A stretch of DNA of 64,000 nt from Candidatus Fermentithermobacillaceae bacterium. GTDB taxonomy: Bacteria > Bacillota > Sulfobacillia > Fermentithermobacillales > DUSS01. Position 1 is the stretch's first letter. The number at the start of each line of letters is the position of its first letter. This document shows, in pieces, positions 25,045 through 34,128 of the stretch. The DNA lies in assembly GCA_012842495.1 (NCBI GenBank), contig DUSS01000045.1, positions 1 through 64,000 of the forward strand. Direction: 5' to 3'. A program made the translations under genes and the position numbers. The notes below the pieces were generated by a model. That model searched no databases. It was given only the letters and a program-made list of their open reading frames with translations, and was not told the origin of the DNA.

Positions 25045-27174
25045 ACGGACAAAGGAAAACCCCTGATAATCGTCGAGTCGCCGGCGAAGGCCAGGACGAT
25101 CCAGAGGTTCATGAAGAGGAAGTACGACGTGGCCGCCTCCCTCGGGCACGTGCGCGATCTGCCCAAGAGCCAGATGGGAGTAGACGTGGACGACGGCTTT
25201 AAACCCAGGTACATCAACATAAGGGGTAAGGGTGAGGTAATCAAGAAGCTCAGAGAAATGGCGAGGACGGCTCCAGCAGTCTACCTTGCCACCGACCCGG
25301 ACCGGGAAGGAGAAGCCATCTCGTGGCACCTTTGTCAGGTACTCGGGATCCAGCCGTCCGAGGCGCGGCGGGTCACGTTTCACGAAATAACTGAGGAGGC
25401 GGTCACCGAAGCCTTCAAGCACCCCCGGCCTATCGACCAGAACCTGGTCGACGCCCAGCAGGCCCGGAGGATCCTGGACAGGCTCGTGGGCTACAGTTTG
25501 AGCCCGCTTTTGTGGCACAAGGTGAAAAAAGGACTATCGGCGGGAAGGGTACAATCGGCCGCGCTCCGCCTGGTGTGCCAGAGGGAAAAGGAGATCGAGG
25601 AGTTCAAGCGCGAGGAGTACTGGACCCTGGACGCAAAGCTCGAGTCCGCAGGCGAGGTGTTCCTTGCCAGGTACTACGGGACTGAGGGCAAGAAAGTCGA
25701 TCTTCGTTCCCGGGCAGACGCAGACGAGATCATCGCTTCCGTGAAGGGCGAACCCTTTATCGTAAAATCAGTAGAACAAAAGGAAAAGCGGAGATATGCT
25801 CCATTTCCGTTTACCACCTCCACTTTGCAGCAAGAAGCTTCAAGGCACCTCGGTTTTTCGGTGAAACGAACCATGGCGGTAGCTCAAACCCTCTACGAAG
25901 GAGTCAACCTGGGGAAGGAAGGTCCCCGGGGTCTCATAACGTACATGAGGACCGATTCCACGAGAGTGTCCGAGGCGTCTGTGGCACAGGCGAGAGCTCT
26001 TATCTTGGAGAAATTCGGCCGGGAATATATCGGGCCCGTAAGACAGGCAAAAGAAGGTCCCGGGGTTCAAGGAGCTCACGAGGCCATAAGGCCCACAGAC
26101 GTTTCGAGGACCCCTGAATCGTTAAAGCAAGACCTGAGTCCGGACCAGTACAGATTGTACTCTCTCATATGGAAGCGGTTCGTGGCGAGCCAGATGGCGC
26201 CCGCTGTATACGACACGATTTCGGCGGAGATCGAAGCGGGTAGGCATTTATTCAAGGCTGGAGGCCAGAGGCTCAAGTTCGACGGATTTACCAGGGTATA
26301 CACTGAAAGGACCGATGATCCCGAGAAAGACACGCCCCCGCTACCAGCGCTTAGAGAAGGAGAAGTTCTGATCCTGCGGGATCTTTTGCCCGCCCAGCAC
26401 TTTACCGAGCCTCCGCCCAGGTACACCGAAGCTTCTCTCGTGAAAGCGATGGAAGAAAGGGGAATAGGTCGTCCGTCGACGTACGCCCCCACCATTTCGG
26501 TGCTTCTAGAAAGGGACTACGTCACAAAAGAAAAGAAAAAGCTCGTTCCGACCGAGCTGGGACGCATGGTCGACAAGCTCCTGGTGGAGAACTTCCCTTC
26601 CGTCCTTGATCTGGATTTCACCAGGGAGATGGAGGAAAAACTCGACAAGATCGAGGCAGGCGAAGGACATTGGCAGACCGTGGTAAGGGAATTCTGGGAG
26701 CCCTTTAAGGCTCTTGTGGATAAAGCTGAGGAGTCCTTAGGGCGTCAGGAGCTCCCGGAGGAACCGGCTGGGGTCAACTGCGACGTCTGCGGGAAGCCGA
26801 TGGTGATAAGGACCGGAAGGTTCGGTAAGTTCATAGCGTGCTCCGGTTATCCCGAATGTAAGAACACCAAACCCTTCCTGGACAAGATCGGGGTACCCTG
26901 TCCCAAATGCGGTGGAGATCTGGTCCGTCGAAGGTCGAAAAAGGGCAGGGAGTTCTTCTCCTGCGTGAATTACCCCACTTGTGACTTTCTGAGCTGGTCC
27001 AGGCCGGTGGGGAGGAACTGTCCAGTTTGCGGTGAGCCCCTGGTGGAAGGTCCCGGCAATGCGGTTCGATGTTCCCGAAAGGGTTGCGATTACCGGGAAA
27101 AGGCTGCCGGGGGAAAATCTTTCCCGGCCCCGGAAACCCCGAAGGAAGATGCGGCAAATAGTCTAGAAAATTGA
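25045..27174 (+). CDS. topA: DNA topoisomerase I, with an apparent non-standard start codon
   Basis: A type IA topoisomerase of about 709 residues that relaxes negative supercoils. The Toprim domain has IIVESPAKARTIQRF near the N-terminus and TDPDREGE at 83-90; the catalytic Tyr is Y300 in ITYMRTDSTR. Three C-terminal zinc ribbons follow (CDVC...CSGYPEC, CPKC...CVNYPTC, CPVC...CSRKGC). In the frame upstream of IIVESPAKA there is a TGA at 25036 and no ATG, GTG or TTG. The best-placed codon is ACG 25045, 6 nt after GGAGAGGTGA; CTG 25063, 6 nt after AAAGGA, is the other option. A standard start would only be ATG 25111, which cuts off the essential Toprim Glu. trmFO does not follow it. Confidence 0.95.
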   Translation, partial: TDKGKPLIIVESPAKARTIQRFMKRKYDVAASLGHVRDLPKSQMGVDVDDGFKPRYINIRGKGEVIKKLREMARTAPAVYLATDPDREGEAISWHLCQVLGIQPSEARRVTFHEITEEAVTEAFKHPRPIDQNLVDAQQARRILDRLVGYSLSPLLWHKVKKGLSAGRVQSAALRLVCQREKEIEEFKREEYWTLDAKLESAGEVFLARYYGTEGKKVDLRSRADADEIIASVKGEPFIVKSVEQKEKRRYAPFPFTTSTLQQEASRHLGFSVKRTMAVAQTLYEGVNLGKEGPRGLITYMRTDSTRVSEASVAQARALILEKFGREYIGPVRQAKEGPGVQGAHEAIRPTDVSRTPESLKQDLSPDQYRLYSLIWKRFVASQMAPAVYDTISAEIEAGRHLFKAGGQRLKFDGFTRVYTERTDDPEKDTPPLPALREGEVLILRDLLPAQHFTEPPPRYTEASLVKAMEERGIGRPSTYAPTISVLLERDYVTKEKKKLVPTELGRMVDKLLVENFPSVLDLDFTREMEEKLDKIEAGEGHWQTVVREFWEPFKALVDKAEESLGRQELPEEPAGVNCDVCGKPMVIRTGRFGKFIACSGYPECKNTKPFLDKIGVPCPKCGGDLVRRRSKKGREFFSCVNYPTCDFLSWSRPVGRNCPVCGEPLVEGPGNAVRCSRKGCDYREKAAGGKSFPAPETPKEDAANSLEN

Positions 27175-27241
27175 GAACTTCGCCTTGCCGCAGCCTGGCG
27201 GCGGGTGTTAAGATAACCTGACGGAAACGAGGCGAGAGGTT

Positions 27242-28213
27242 TTGACGGATCTGGACGAGATGATAGATAGGTTCCTCGACGAACTGGCGGTTACGAGGAC
27301 AGGCTCGTTGCACACCAGGACCGCTTATGCCCGGGATCTCAAGGATTTCGCCGAGTATCTCCGGGAAGCGGGGTTACCCCTCGAACTCTCTTCCGTCAGC
27401 GCCAGGGCGATCGGCGGCTTTATTCAGAACTTGTCCAGGCGAGGGTTTTGTCAGTCATCGGTTTCGAGGAAGGCATCGGCGGTGAAGTCCTTCGCCCGGT
27501 TTCTCGTCAGACGGGGTATGCTTCGGGTTAATCCGGTAAAAGATCTCGCGCCCCGCAAGACGAGCTTCACCTTGCCCAGGGTTCTTTCGGAGGGCGCCGT
27601 CTCTTCCCTCCTGGAGAGTCCAAGTCCCGATTCTCCCCTCGGCCTCCGGGACAGAGCGCTTCTTGAGACCCTCTACGGCGCCGGGTTGCGGGTGTCTGAG
27701 CTTGTCAGTTTGAACCTGGGGGATGTTGACTACTCCCTGGGCTTCGTCCAGGTCACCGGAAAGAGGGGGAAGCAAAGGATCGTGCCTCTGGGATCAGAAG
27801 CCATAGCCTGGCTGGGAGAATACTTGGAACGGGGGCGACCGGTCCTTCTTTCCAAAGCCCGCAAAAAGTCGAACGCCCTCTTTCTCAATAGATGGGGAGG
27901 CAGGCTTTCGTCCAGGAGCGTCCGGCGGATCCTCGAAACTTACCTGCTGAAATCGGGACTAGGAAAAAGAGATGCTTCTCCTCATACACTCCGGCATTCC
28001 TTTGCCACGCACCTCCTGGCGAACGGGGCTGATTTAAGGTCCGTGCAGGAGATGCTCGGACATGCCAGCATCAGGACGACGCAGATTTACACGCACGTCT
28101 TACCCGCAAGGCTTCGCAGGGTTTACGACCAGGCCCATCCCCGGTCGGGAAGGGTAAAAGAGGATGAGGGGAAGCAAACGAGCGGAGGCGGTGACGATGA
28201 GCTCATCTCGTGA
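27242..28213 (+). CDS. xerC: tyrosine recombinase XerC
   Basis: A 323-residue site-specific recombinase that resolves chromosome dimers at dif with a partner Xer protein. The N-terminal SAM-like core-binding domain spans about 1-95. The catalytic domain shows the first Arg in [11 protein letters not shown], the Lys in [19 protein letters not shown] with His and Arg, the second His in [14 protein letters not shown] and the nucleophilic Tyr in the same segment. A roughly 25-residue tail follows the catalytic Tyr region. The TTG start has GAGG 9 nt upstream. It overlaps hslV by 17 bp, matching the xerC-hslV-hslU-codY order of Bacillus. Confidence 0.92.
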   Translation: MTDLDEMIDRFLDELAVTRTGSLHTRTAYARDLKDFAEYLREAGLPLELSSVSARAIGGFIQNLSRRGFCQSSVSRKASAVKSFARFLVRRGMLRVNPVKDLAPRKTSFTLPRVLSEGAVSSLLESPSPDSPLGLRDRALLETLYGAGLRVSELVSLNLGDVDYSLGFVQVTGKRGKQRIVPLGSEAIAWLGEYLERGRPVLLSKARKKSNALFLNRWGGRLSSRSVRRILETYLLKSGLGKRDASPHTLRHSFATHLLANGADLRSVQEMLGHASIRTTQIYTHVLPARLRRVYDQAHPRSGRVKEDEGKQTSGGGDDELIS

Positions 28214-28766
28214 TTGTGGAGCGCCCATTTTTCACGGCACCACGATAGTGGCGGTGAGGGCAAAGGGCAAGTCGGCCATGGCCGGGGACGGTCAGGTTAC
28301 AATGGAATCCGGTTCTTCGCCTACGGTAATCAAAGCCGCAGCTCGAAAGGTCCGGAGACTCTACGGCGGCAGGGTTCTGTGCGGGTTTGCGGGTTCCGTG
28401 GGGGACGCCTTCACGCTCTTCGACAAACTCGGCTCGCACCTGGAAGAGTCCAGTGGCGATCTGATGCGGGCCGCGGTGAATTTGGCGAAAGAATGGAGGA
28501 CCGACAGGGTGCTCCGGCAGCTTCAGGCGGTTCTCCTGTGTATGGACGCCGAGCATATCTTGCTGGTTTCGGGTACGGGGGAGGTTATCGAACCGGATGA
28601 GCCCGTTCTGGCCATCGGATCGGGCGGGCCGTACGCGCTGGCAGCTGCGAGGGCTCTTTTGCGTCACACGGATCTCGACGGACCTGCTATCGCCCGGGAG
28701 GCCTTGAAGCTGGCAGCTGAGATATGCATATATACCAATGACAACATAACCGTGGAGGAAATATGA
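28197..28766 (+). CDS. hslV: ATP-dependent protease peptidase subunit HslV (ClpQ)
   Basis: A 189-residue N-terminal nucleophile hydrolase, the proteolytic half of the HslUV bacterial proteasome-like complex. The mature catalytic residue would be Thr15 in [10 protein letters not shown], exposed by removing a 14-residue leader; this is the usual Thr type, not the Ser-type processing known for Bacillus ClpQ. The conserved core includes [27 protein letters not shown] and [20 protein letters not shown] 28197 follows GGAGG by 8 nt and overlaps xerC. Its stop overlaps hslU in an ATGA. Confidence 0.95.
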   Translation: MSSSRDCGAPIFHGTTIVAVRAKGKSAMAGDGQVTMESGSSPTVIKAAARKVRRLYGGRVLCGFAGSVGDAFTLFDKLGSHLEESSGDLMRAAVNLAKEWRTDRVLRQLQAVLLCMDAEHILLVSGTGEVIEPDEPVLAIGSGGPYALAAARALLRHTDLDGPAIAREALKLAAEICIYTNDNITVEEI

Positions 28767-30196
28767 CTGCTATGGCCGACTCGAAGGGTTATCTTGATGA
28801 GCTCACCCCCGCAAAGATCGTGGAGGAACTGGATAAATACATTATCGGGCAGGCACGAGCTAAACGGGCGGTGGCCATTGCGCTGCGGAATAGAATACGC
28901 CGGCAGAGGGTCGCGCCGGAACTTCAAGAGGAGATCGTCCCCAAGAACATCCTCATGATAGGTCCCACGGGAGTCGGTAAGACGGAGATCGCAAGACGTC
29001 TGGCCAGGCTCGTTAACGCTCCCTTTGTTAAGGTCGAAGCTTCCAAGTTCACCGAAGTAGGTTACGTCGGGCGAGACGTCGACTCGATCATAAGGGATCT
29101 GGTGGAAGCTTCTGTTAGGATGGTGAGGAACGAGAAGTTCGCCGAAGTCGAGCCGAAGGCGCTGGCGCTGGCTCAGGATAGGCTCGTCGACGTCCTGGCG
29201 CCTCTTCCCAAGCGGTCGAGACCCATGCGGAATCCGTTTGAGCTGCTGTTCGGCACGCAGCAGGAAGAACGGGATGAAAGTCCCGACTACGATTTCGAGG
29301 ATAAGCTTTCCGCAGCGAAAGCTCATAGACGGGAAATCCGGGAGAAGCTCGAAGCAGGCGAACTCGAAGACGAGTACGTGGAGATCGAGGTGGAAGACAC
29401 CTCGGTTCCCATGATCGAGTTTTTCGACGGTTCGGGGATGCAGGAAATGGGCCTCAACGTGCAAGACCTTCTAGGGGGTATACTGCCAAAGAGGAAGAAG
29501 CGGCGCAGGGTAAGGGTAAGGGAGGCCAGGAAGATTCTAGCTCAGGAGGAAGCTTCAAAGCTCCTGGATCAGGACGCCATCACAGCGGAAGCTATCTCCA
29601 GGGCTGAGAACCTGGGGATCGTGTTCATCGATGAAATGGACAAAATCGCCGGAAGGGAAAAGGGCCTCGGTCCCGATGTTTCCAGAGAAGGTGTTCAAAG
29701 GGACCTCCTGCCCATAGTCGAGGGCACCACCGTGGTGACGAAATACGGCCCGGTGAAGACGGATCACATTTTGTTCATCGGAGCCGGTGCTTTTCACGTG
29801 TCAAAGCCTTCCGACCTGATCCCCGAGCTTCAAGGGCGCTTTCCGATCCGGGTAGAGCTCGATGCTTTGAGCAGGGACGATTTTGTGAGGATTCTCGTAG
29901 AGCCTGAAAACGCGCTCACCCGGCAGTACAAAGCTCTTCTCGTGACGGATGGGGTGGATCTGGAGTTCACCGAAGATGGTATCAGAGAACTGGCCGACAT
30001 GGCTTACAGGGTAAACCAGGAGACCGAAAACATCGGTGCCAGGCGACTCCACACCGTGATGGAGAAGCTTCTGGAGGATGTGCTCTTCGAGGCGCCGGCG
30101 ATGTCCGAGAAGAAGGTGATCGTCGATTCCAAGTACGTAAGAGAAAAGCTTTATGACCTCGTCAAGAGCGCCGACGTGTCCAGATACATCCTTTGA
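28763..30196 (+). CDS. hslU: ATP-dependent protease ATPase subunit HslU (ClpY)
   Basis: A 477-residue AAA+ unfoldase that feeds substrates to HslV. Walker A is GPTGVGKT at 67-74, followed by the pore segment [11 protein letters not shown], an I-domain (about 110-245) rich in charged residues, Walker B in [13 protein letters not shown], the sensor and arginine-finger region [12 protein letters not shown] and a C-terminal helical domain containing [13 protein letters not shown]. The C-terminus ends SRYIL, close to the RFIL-type ending that inserts into HslV. The ATG overlaps the hslV stop by 4 bp behind GGAGG. codY follows. Confidence 0.96.
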   Translation: MTAMADSKGYLDELTPAKIVEELDKYIIGQARAKRAVAIALRNRIRRQRVAPELQEEIVPKNILMIGPTGVGKTEIARRLARLVNAPFVKVEASKFTEVGYVGRDVDSIIRDLVEASVRMVRNEKFAEVEPKALALAQDRLVDVLAPLPKRSRPMRNPFELLFGTQQEERDESPDYDFEDKLSAAKAHRREIREKLEAGELEDEYVEIEVEDTSVPMIEFFDGSGMQEMGLNVQDLLGGILPKRKKRRRVRVREARKILAQEEASKLLDQDAITAEAISRAENLGIVFIDEMDKIAGREKGLGPDVSREGVQRDLLPIVEGTTVVTKYGPVKTDHILFIGAGAFHVSKPSDLIPELQGRFPIRVELDALSRDDFVRILVEPENALTRQYKALLVTDGVDLEFTEDGIRELADMAYRVNQETENIGARRLHTVMEKLLEDVLFEAPAMSEKKVIVDSKYVREKLYDLVKSADVSRYIL

Positions 30197-30237
30197 GGCG
30201 CACCACAGGGCTGGCGAAGGGAAAGGAGAGAAATGGT

Positions 30238-31014
30238 TTGAAGACTCTTTTGGATAAAACAAGGTATGTCAATAGAATGCTGGCACATACAGCTCGAGAG
30301 GTCGATTTTTCCGAAATCACCAGAGTTCTCATGGATGTTCTCGAATCCAACGTTTATCTCCTGGACGGGGAAGGGCGGATCCTCGGGTATGCCCTCAAGG
30401 ATGATTTCGATTGCCGGGTAGTTAAAGATGAGCTCCTAAAAGACAAAGAATTTCCCGAAGCTTACAACCGGGATCTTCTCCGGTACGGGGAAACCGCTGC
30501 CAACATCGAAGAGTCCAGAGGGATATGCGTCTTTAAAGATGGAACCCCATGCATCTACCGGTCGAAGGTCACGACGGTGGTGCCGGTGGTAGGCGGCGGG
30601 CAGCGTCTGGGTACCCTGGTTCTAGCCAGGACCCAGGGACGTTTCACCGAAGAAGACCTGGTCTTAGCGGAACACGCCGCGGCCATCGTAGCTTTGGAGA
30701 TGCTAAGATATGCCGGAGAGGCCAGGGAAGAGGAGGCACGGCAGCGCGCTGCCGTTCAGGTTGCCCTGGGAACCCTTTCCTTCTCCGAACTCAACGCGGT
30801 AAAGCACGTTTTCGCCGAGCTAAAAGGCGAAGAAGGATTCCTGGTGGCATCGAAGGTTGCGGATCGAGTCGGCATAACGAGGTCGGTCATCGTCAACGCC
30901 TTGAGAAAGTTCGAATCCGCCGGAGTCATCGAGTCCAGGTCCCTGGGGATGAAGGGTACCTATATCCGGGTGTTGAACCCGCTTCTCCTCGAAGAACTTC
31001 GCAAGCTCAAATAA
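30238..31014 (+). CDS. codY: GTP-sensing transcriptional pleiotropic repressor CodY
   Basis: A 258-residue global regulator that senses branched-chain amino acids and GTP and represses nutrient-limitation genes. The N-terminal GAF-like sensor domain spans about 1-155 (VVPVVGGGQRLGTLVLAR). The C-terminal winged helix is almost invariant: ASKVADRVGITRSVIVNALR followed by KFESAGVIESRSLGMKGTYI. TTG 30238 lies 7 nt after GGAGAG and gives the canonical N-terminus LKTLLDKTRYVNRML; the frame is open 15 codons further up into hslU without a site. A terminator at 31074 ends the operon. I did not find a good CodY box near its own gene or ahead of flgB. Confidence 0.96.
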   Translation: MKTLLDKTRYVNRMLAHTAREVDFSEITRVLMDVLESNVYLLDGEGRILGYALKDDFDCRVVKDELLKDKEFPEAYNRDLLRYGETAANIEESRGICVFKDGTPCIYRSKVTTVVPVVGGGQRLGTLVLARTQGRFTEEDLVLAEHAAAIVALEMLRYAGEAREEEARQRAAVQVALGTLSFSELNAVKHVFAELKGEEGFLVASKVADRVGITRSVIVNALRKFESAGVIESRSLGMKGTYIRVLNPLLLEELRKLK

Positions 31015-31073
31015 CTGAGCCTCTTTAGATGCCGGCGAGAAGATGCAGCCGGTTTCAAAACCGGCTGGTAAAA

Positions 31074-31118
31074 GGCCGGGGTCGTCCCTAAGCGGGGGCT
31101 CCCGGCCATTTAATTTTT
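31074..31118 (+). terminator. intrinsic terminator after codY
   Basis: GGCCGGG (31074-31080) pairs with CCCGGCC (31101-31107), with an internal CCC/GGG pairing in the loop, followed by ATTTAATTTTTAG. A second perfect 9-bp hairpin without a U-run precedes it at 31047-31066. Together they separate the hslVU-codY unit from the flagellar operon. Confidence 0.8.
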
Positions 31119-31204
31119 AGGTCACTTTTTTCGATCACTTTTTTTGAGAAGAAGGAATTTGGTAGGGTCACGTCGAATGGGGGAGCTTGCCAAGGAAATA
31201 TATA

Positions 31205-31300
31205 CCGCGTTACCGATAAAGGCAAACCCGTCGAAAGGCGGGGACGCAAAGCTGCGGGTCTAAAGCCGTAAGGCCATGACAGCCGGGCTGCCGAAGAACG
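31205..31300 (+). promoter_or_regulatory. cyclic di-GMP-I (GEMM-I) riboswitch upstream of flgB
   Basis: The aptamer matches the GEMM-I consensus in order: AAAGGCAAACC (31218-31228), a P2 stem capped by a GAAA tetraloop (31233-31236), GGGACGCAAAGC (31240-31251), a P3 arm with GGTCTAAAGCC and GGCCATGACAGCC, and the closing GCTGCCGAA (31287-31295). The tetraloop and its receptor arm are both present. Ligand is the second messenger c-di-GMP. A terminator lies just downstream at 31315. The 11-nt flank at 31205-31215 is the exact reverse complement of 31323-31333 inside that terminator, giving an antiterminator. No strong promoter is obvious in 31119-31200; an extended -10-like TGGTAGGGT sits at 31160-31168. 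Confidence 0.95.
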
Positions 31301-31314
31301 GGGTTATTTATTTG

Positions 31315-31342
31315 GCCTCCTGCGGTAACGCGGGGGGCTTTT
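31315..31342 (+). terminator. riboswitch-controlled terminator before flgB
   Basis: GCCTCCTGCG (31315-31324) and CGCGGGGGGC (31329-31338) form a 10-bp stem including G-U pairs with a GTAA loop, followed by TTTT (31339-31342). The loop side overlaps the 11-nt segment complementary to the 5' flank of the c-di-GMP aptamer, so terminator and antiterminator exclude each other. Confidence 0.85.
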
Positions 31343-31363
31343 GTCGTCCAGGGGGGATGACAC

Positions 31364-31744
31364 GTGGAGTCGATTTCGTCTTTGCTGGCAAAAGCTCTTG
31401 ACGCGTCTTGGACAAGGCACGAGTTCCTCGCTTCTAATCTCGCCAATGCCGACACCCCGGGTTTCAAGAGGCAGGATCTGGATTTCCAGTCTTACCTTAG
31501 ATCCGCTCTGAGCCCGGGCATCGTTATGAGTACAACCCATCCGCGGCACATTTCGTCATCGGGACCGCGGCCGCTGTACGTTACGAGGGATTCTTCCAGC
31601 CTTACCCCGGATGGAAACAACGTCGACGTCGACAGAGAAATGGCCGAGGTGTCTTCGAACGCGCTCTACTACACCGCCGTCCTGCGGCAGCTTGGCGAGC
31701 ACATGAGCATGCTGAGAAAAGCCATCACCGAAGGGAGGAGGTAA
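31364..31744 (+). CDS. flgB: flagellar basal-body rod protein FlgB
   Basis: A 126-residue proximal rod subunit exported by the flagellar type III system. The N-terminal rod signature FLASNLANADTPGFKRQDLDF and the C-terminal helix with VDREMAEVSSNALYYTA are typical. The GTG start lies 6 nt after GGGGGGA. It is the first gene of the flagellar superoperon and sits directly behind the c-di-GMP riboswitch and its terminator, so its expression, and probably that of everything downstream to sigD, should respond to c-di-GMP. Confidence 0.96.
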   Translation: MESISSLLAKALDASWTRHEFLASNLANADTPGFKRQDLDFQSYLRSALSPGIVMSTTHPRHISSSGPRPLYVTRDSSSLTPDGNNVDVDREMAEVSSNALYYTAVLRQLGEHMSMLRKAITEGRR

Positions 31745-31746
31745 CC

Positions 31747-32202
31747 GTGAGATTGTTTTCAGCTATCGAAGCCAGCGCCTCGGGGCTGACAGCCCAGAGA
31801 TTACGGCTGGATCTCATCGCGTCGAACTTGGCTAACGCCGAAACCACGAGAACTCCCGAAGGAGGACCATACGTTCGCAGGGTGGCTATCGTCGCTCCCA
31901 GGAATCCGAAGTACTCCTTCCGTGAACTTCTCGCCCTGAAGTGGGGCTCTCTTCCGGGGGACGGCTCTCCCGTAGGTGTTGAGGTGGTTTCGGTAGCACG
32001 CGACCCAACGCCGCCTCGAAGGGTGTACATGCCGGGTCATCCCGATGCCGACGATGATGGATACGTCACGTTTCCCAACGTGAACGTGGTTACGGAAATG
32101 GTGGATATGATGGCAGCTACCAGGGCTTATGAAGCCAATGTGACGGCCATCGAAGCGGCCAAAGCGATGGCTACCCGGGCATTGGAAATGCTCAGAGTTT
32201 AA
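31747..32202 (+). CDS. flgC: flagellar basal-body rod protein FlgC
   Basis: A 151-residue proximal rod subunit. The N-terminus ASASGLTAQRLRLDLIASNL with LANAETTRTPEGGPYVRRV is the FlgC form of the rod signature, and the C-terminal VNVVTEMVDMMAATRAYEAN is the conserved coiled-coil end. GTG start with GGGAGGAGG about 5 nt upstream; 2 bp separate it from flgB. It is exported and packs against FlgB, FlgF/G and FliE in the rod; no flgF or flgG gene occurs in the window. Confidence 0.96.
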   Translation: MRLFSAIEASASGLTAQRLRLDLIASNLANAETTRTPEGGPYVRRVAIVAPRNPKYSFRELLALKWGSLPGDGSPVGVEVVSVARDPTPPRRVYMPGHPDADDDGYVTFPNVNVVTEMVDMMAATRAYEANVTAIEAAKAMATRALEMLRV

Positions 32203-32244
32203 CGCACCAGCACTGTTTTCCGGCAAGAACAGGGGGGCTTTGAA

Positions 32245-32556
32245 ATGTATATAAGGCCGGTTGGTACCATTAAGACGCTGGGAACTCTTCCTCTTACACC
32301 TCCTCGTTCCACGGGCACATCCGCGGCGGCACCCGCCGAGAGTTTTCAAGACACTTTGAGGAGGGCGGTGTCTTCTCTCGAGGAGATGGATAGGGAACTC
32401 TTGAAAAGCAACATCGAGCTCGTGGCGGGTACGGCCAAGGACATGCACAGCGCGGTTCTTGCTGCGGAAAAAGCTTCTCTCGCGCTCGACCTGATAATCG
32501 CCATCCGTAACAAGGCCATCGAAGCGTATCAGGAAATCATGAGGATGCCCATCTAG
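32245..32556 (+). CDS. fliE: flagellar hook-basal body complex protein FliE
   Basis: A 103-residue junction protein between MS ring and rod. The conserved C-terminal part is visible: SFQDTLRRAVSSLEEMDREL, KDMHSAVLAAEKASLALDL and IIAIRNKAIEAYQEIMRMPI. The N-terminal 30 residues are Pro/Thr-rich and variable as usual. The ATG has a G-rich site (GGGGGGC) upstream. It sits between flgC and fliF as in Bacillus and Clostridium. Confidence 0.95.
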   Translation: MYIRPVGTIKTLGTLPLTPPRSTGTSAAAPAESFQDTLRRAVSSLEEMDRELLKSNIELVAGTAKDMHSAVLAAEKASLALDLIIAIRNKAIEAYQEIMRMPI

Positions 32557-32595
32557 TCCCGGGTGGCCCGAGTATGAAAGGGGACGGTGATAGGG

Positions 32596-34128
32596 ATGGG
32601 GCAGGCGAGGCGGCTTTTGGAGAGCGTGAAAGAGATCTCGGGGAAGCTTTCCAGGGTTCAGCGGATGGTGCTCGTTGGCGTGACGGCCCTGATTTTCCTT
32701 TCCCTGCTGCTCGTCGCCATCTTCGGCTCGCGCGGAACGGAGTACGACATCCTCTGGTCCGACCTGAGCCCTCAAGATGCAGGGGCTATCGTCAAAGAAT
32801 TGGAGAAGGAGGGGGTGCCCTACAAGCTCGAAGCGGGCGGCAAAGTCATAAAGGTTCCTAAAGATTCGGTCTATAGATTGCGACTTACTTTTGCCTCCAT
32901 GGGGCTTCCGGCGTCGGGCGTCGTGGGTTTCGAATCCATTTCTTCAAATCAGCTGTGGTCCACCGACTTTGAGAGACAGGTTCAATATACGAGAGCGCTT
33001 CAGGGAGAAATCGTCAGGACTATCAAGTCGATGGACCCGGTGGAAGACGCCAGGGTCCATATCGTCCTTCCCGAGCCGTCCGTTTTCGTCACCCAGCAAA
33101 AACCGGCGACGGCTGCGGTTCTGCTGAAGCTCCGCCCCATGGAGGAACTCACGAAGGCTCAGGTGAAGGCCATCGTGAACCTGGTATCCAGCTCAGTCCG
33201 TGGCCTTTCTCCGGAAAACGTCACGGTGGTGGACTCCACCGGGAGACTTCTTTCCCAGGATATCTCCGGGGGAACCTTGGAAGAAGGCTTTTCATCTTTG
33301 GATTCGCTGGAGATTACTTACGAGTTCGAGCGAAATCTCGAAAAGAGATTGACGAACTTGCTCAACCCCATCCTGGGACCGGGTAACGTGGTTTGCCAGG
33401 TGAGAGCCGAACTCAACCTGGACCTGGTGAAGCGGGAAACCGTAACTTACAGCCAGGACCCGATCTTGAGGAGCACTCAAGAGATACGGGAAACTTTCCA
33501 AGGCTCCGGCACTCCGTCCGGGGGACCTGCCGGCGGACTCGACGTTCCTTCTTACGTTACCCCCAGCGCCCAGGAATCGCAGTACGAGAGAACGGAGACC
33601 ATCCACAACTACGAGGTGAGCGAAGTGAAGGAGGCCACCACGGTCGCGCCGGGTACGGTGAAGCGACTGTCGGTAGCTGTGGTCTTAAACAAAGCCGAGA
33701 TGGATGAAGATTTCCGCGACTCCATCGTGCAAACCGTGACGATGGCGCTGGGACTCGACCCTGCGAGGCAGGACCAGATATCCGTCATAAACATGCCGTT
33801 CAGTCCAAGTCCGTTCGAGCAGGCGCCCGCTCCGGTCCCAGTCTGGCAGAGAGAATATGTCATCTACGGGGCTGCAGCGGCGGCTGCTGTCGTGGCCGGC
33901 ACGGTCATCTTGCTGCTCCTGAGAAGGCGGAGACTCGCCAGAGAGAAGGAAGTGGAGGGCGAAGAGGCCATAACTCCCGGGGCTGCGCCGACCGAAGCGG
34001 CGCCGGGCGCGACTCCGGAAATGATGGCGTTGCAGAGGGCACGGGAGGGCGTGGAGAGGCTGGCCAGGACGAATCCCGAGCTTGTGGCGCGGATATTGAG
34101 AACGTGGCTTGCGGAGGATGAGCGATGA
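32596..34128 (+). CDS. fliF: flagellar MS-ring protein FliF
   Basis: A 510-residue bitopic protein building the MS ring. It has a first membrane helix near residues 25-45 (LVGVTALIFLSLLLVAIFGS), a periplasmic-side ring region with ring-building motifs (FESISSNQLWSTDFERQVQY, RALQGEIVRTI, DARVHIVLPEPSVFV), a Gly/Pro-rich spacer (SGTPSGGPAGGLDVPSY) and a second helix (YVIYGAAAAAAVVAGTVILLLL) followed by a cytoplasmic tail whose end (ELVARILRTWLAEDER) binds FliG. ATG 32596 lies 11 nt after AAAGGGGA; GTG 32587 is only 2 nt from it and less likely. It overlaps fliG by 4 bp. Confidence 0.96.
   Translation: MGQARRLLESVKEISGKLSRVQRMVLVGVTALIFLSLLLVAIFGSRGTEYDILWSDLSPQDAGAIVKELEKEGVPYKLEAGGKVIKVPKDSVYRLRLTFASMGLPASGVVGFESISSNQLWSTDFERQVQYTRALQGEIVRTIKSMDPVEDARVHIVLPEPSVFVTQQKPATAAVLLKLRPMEELTKAQVKAIVNLVSSSVRGLSPENVTVVDSTGRLLSQDISGGTLEEGFSSLDSLEITYEFERNLEKRLTNLLNPILGPGNVVCQVRAELNLDLVKRETVTYSQDPILRSTQEIRETFQGSGTPSGGPAGGLDVPSYVTPSAQESQYERTETIHNYEVSEVKEATTVAPGTVKRLSVAVVLNKAEMDEDFRDSIVQTVTMALGLDPARQDQISVINMPFSPSPFEQAPAPVPVWQREYVIYGAAAAAAVVAGTVILLLLRRRRLAREKEVEGEEAITPGAAPTEAAPGATPEMMALQRAREGVERLARTNPELVARILRTWLAEDER

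Noticed and set aside
31801-32775. Long minus-strand open frame opposite flgC-fliE-fliF.
   Set aside because: Antisense shadow of three strongly supported genes, no ribosome site, no family resemblance.
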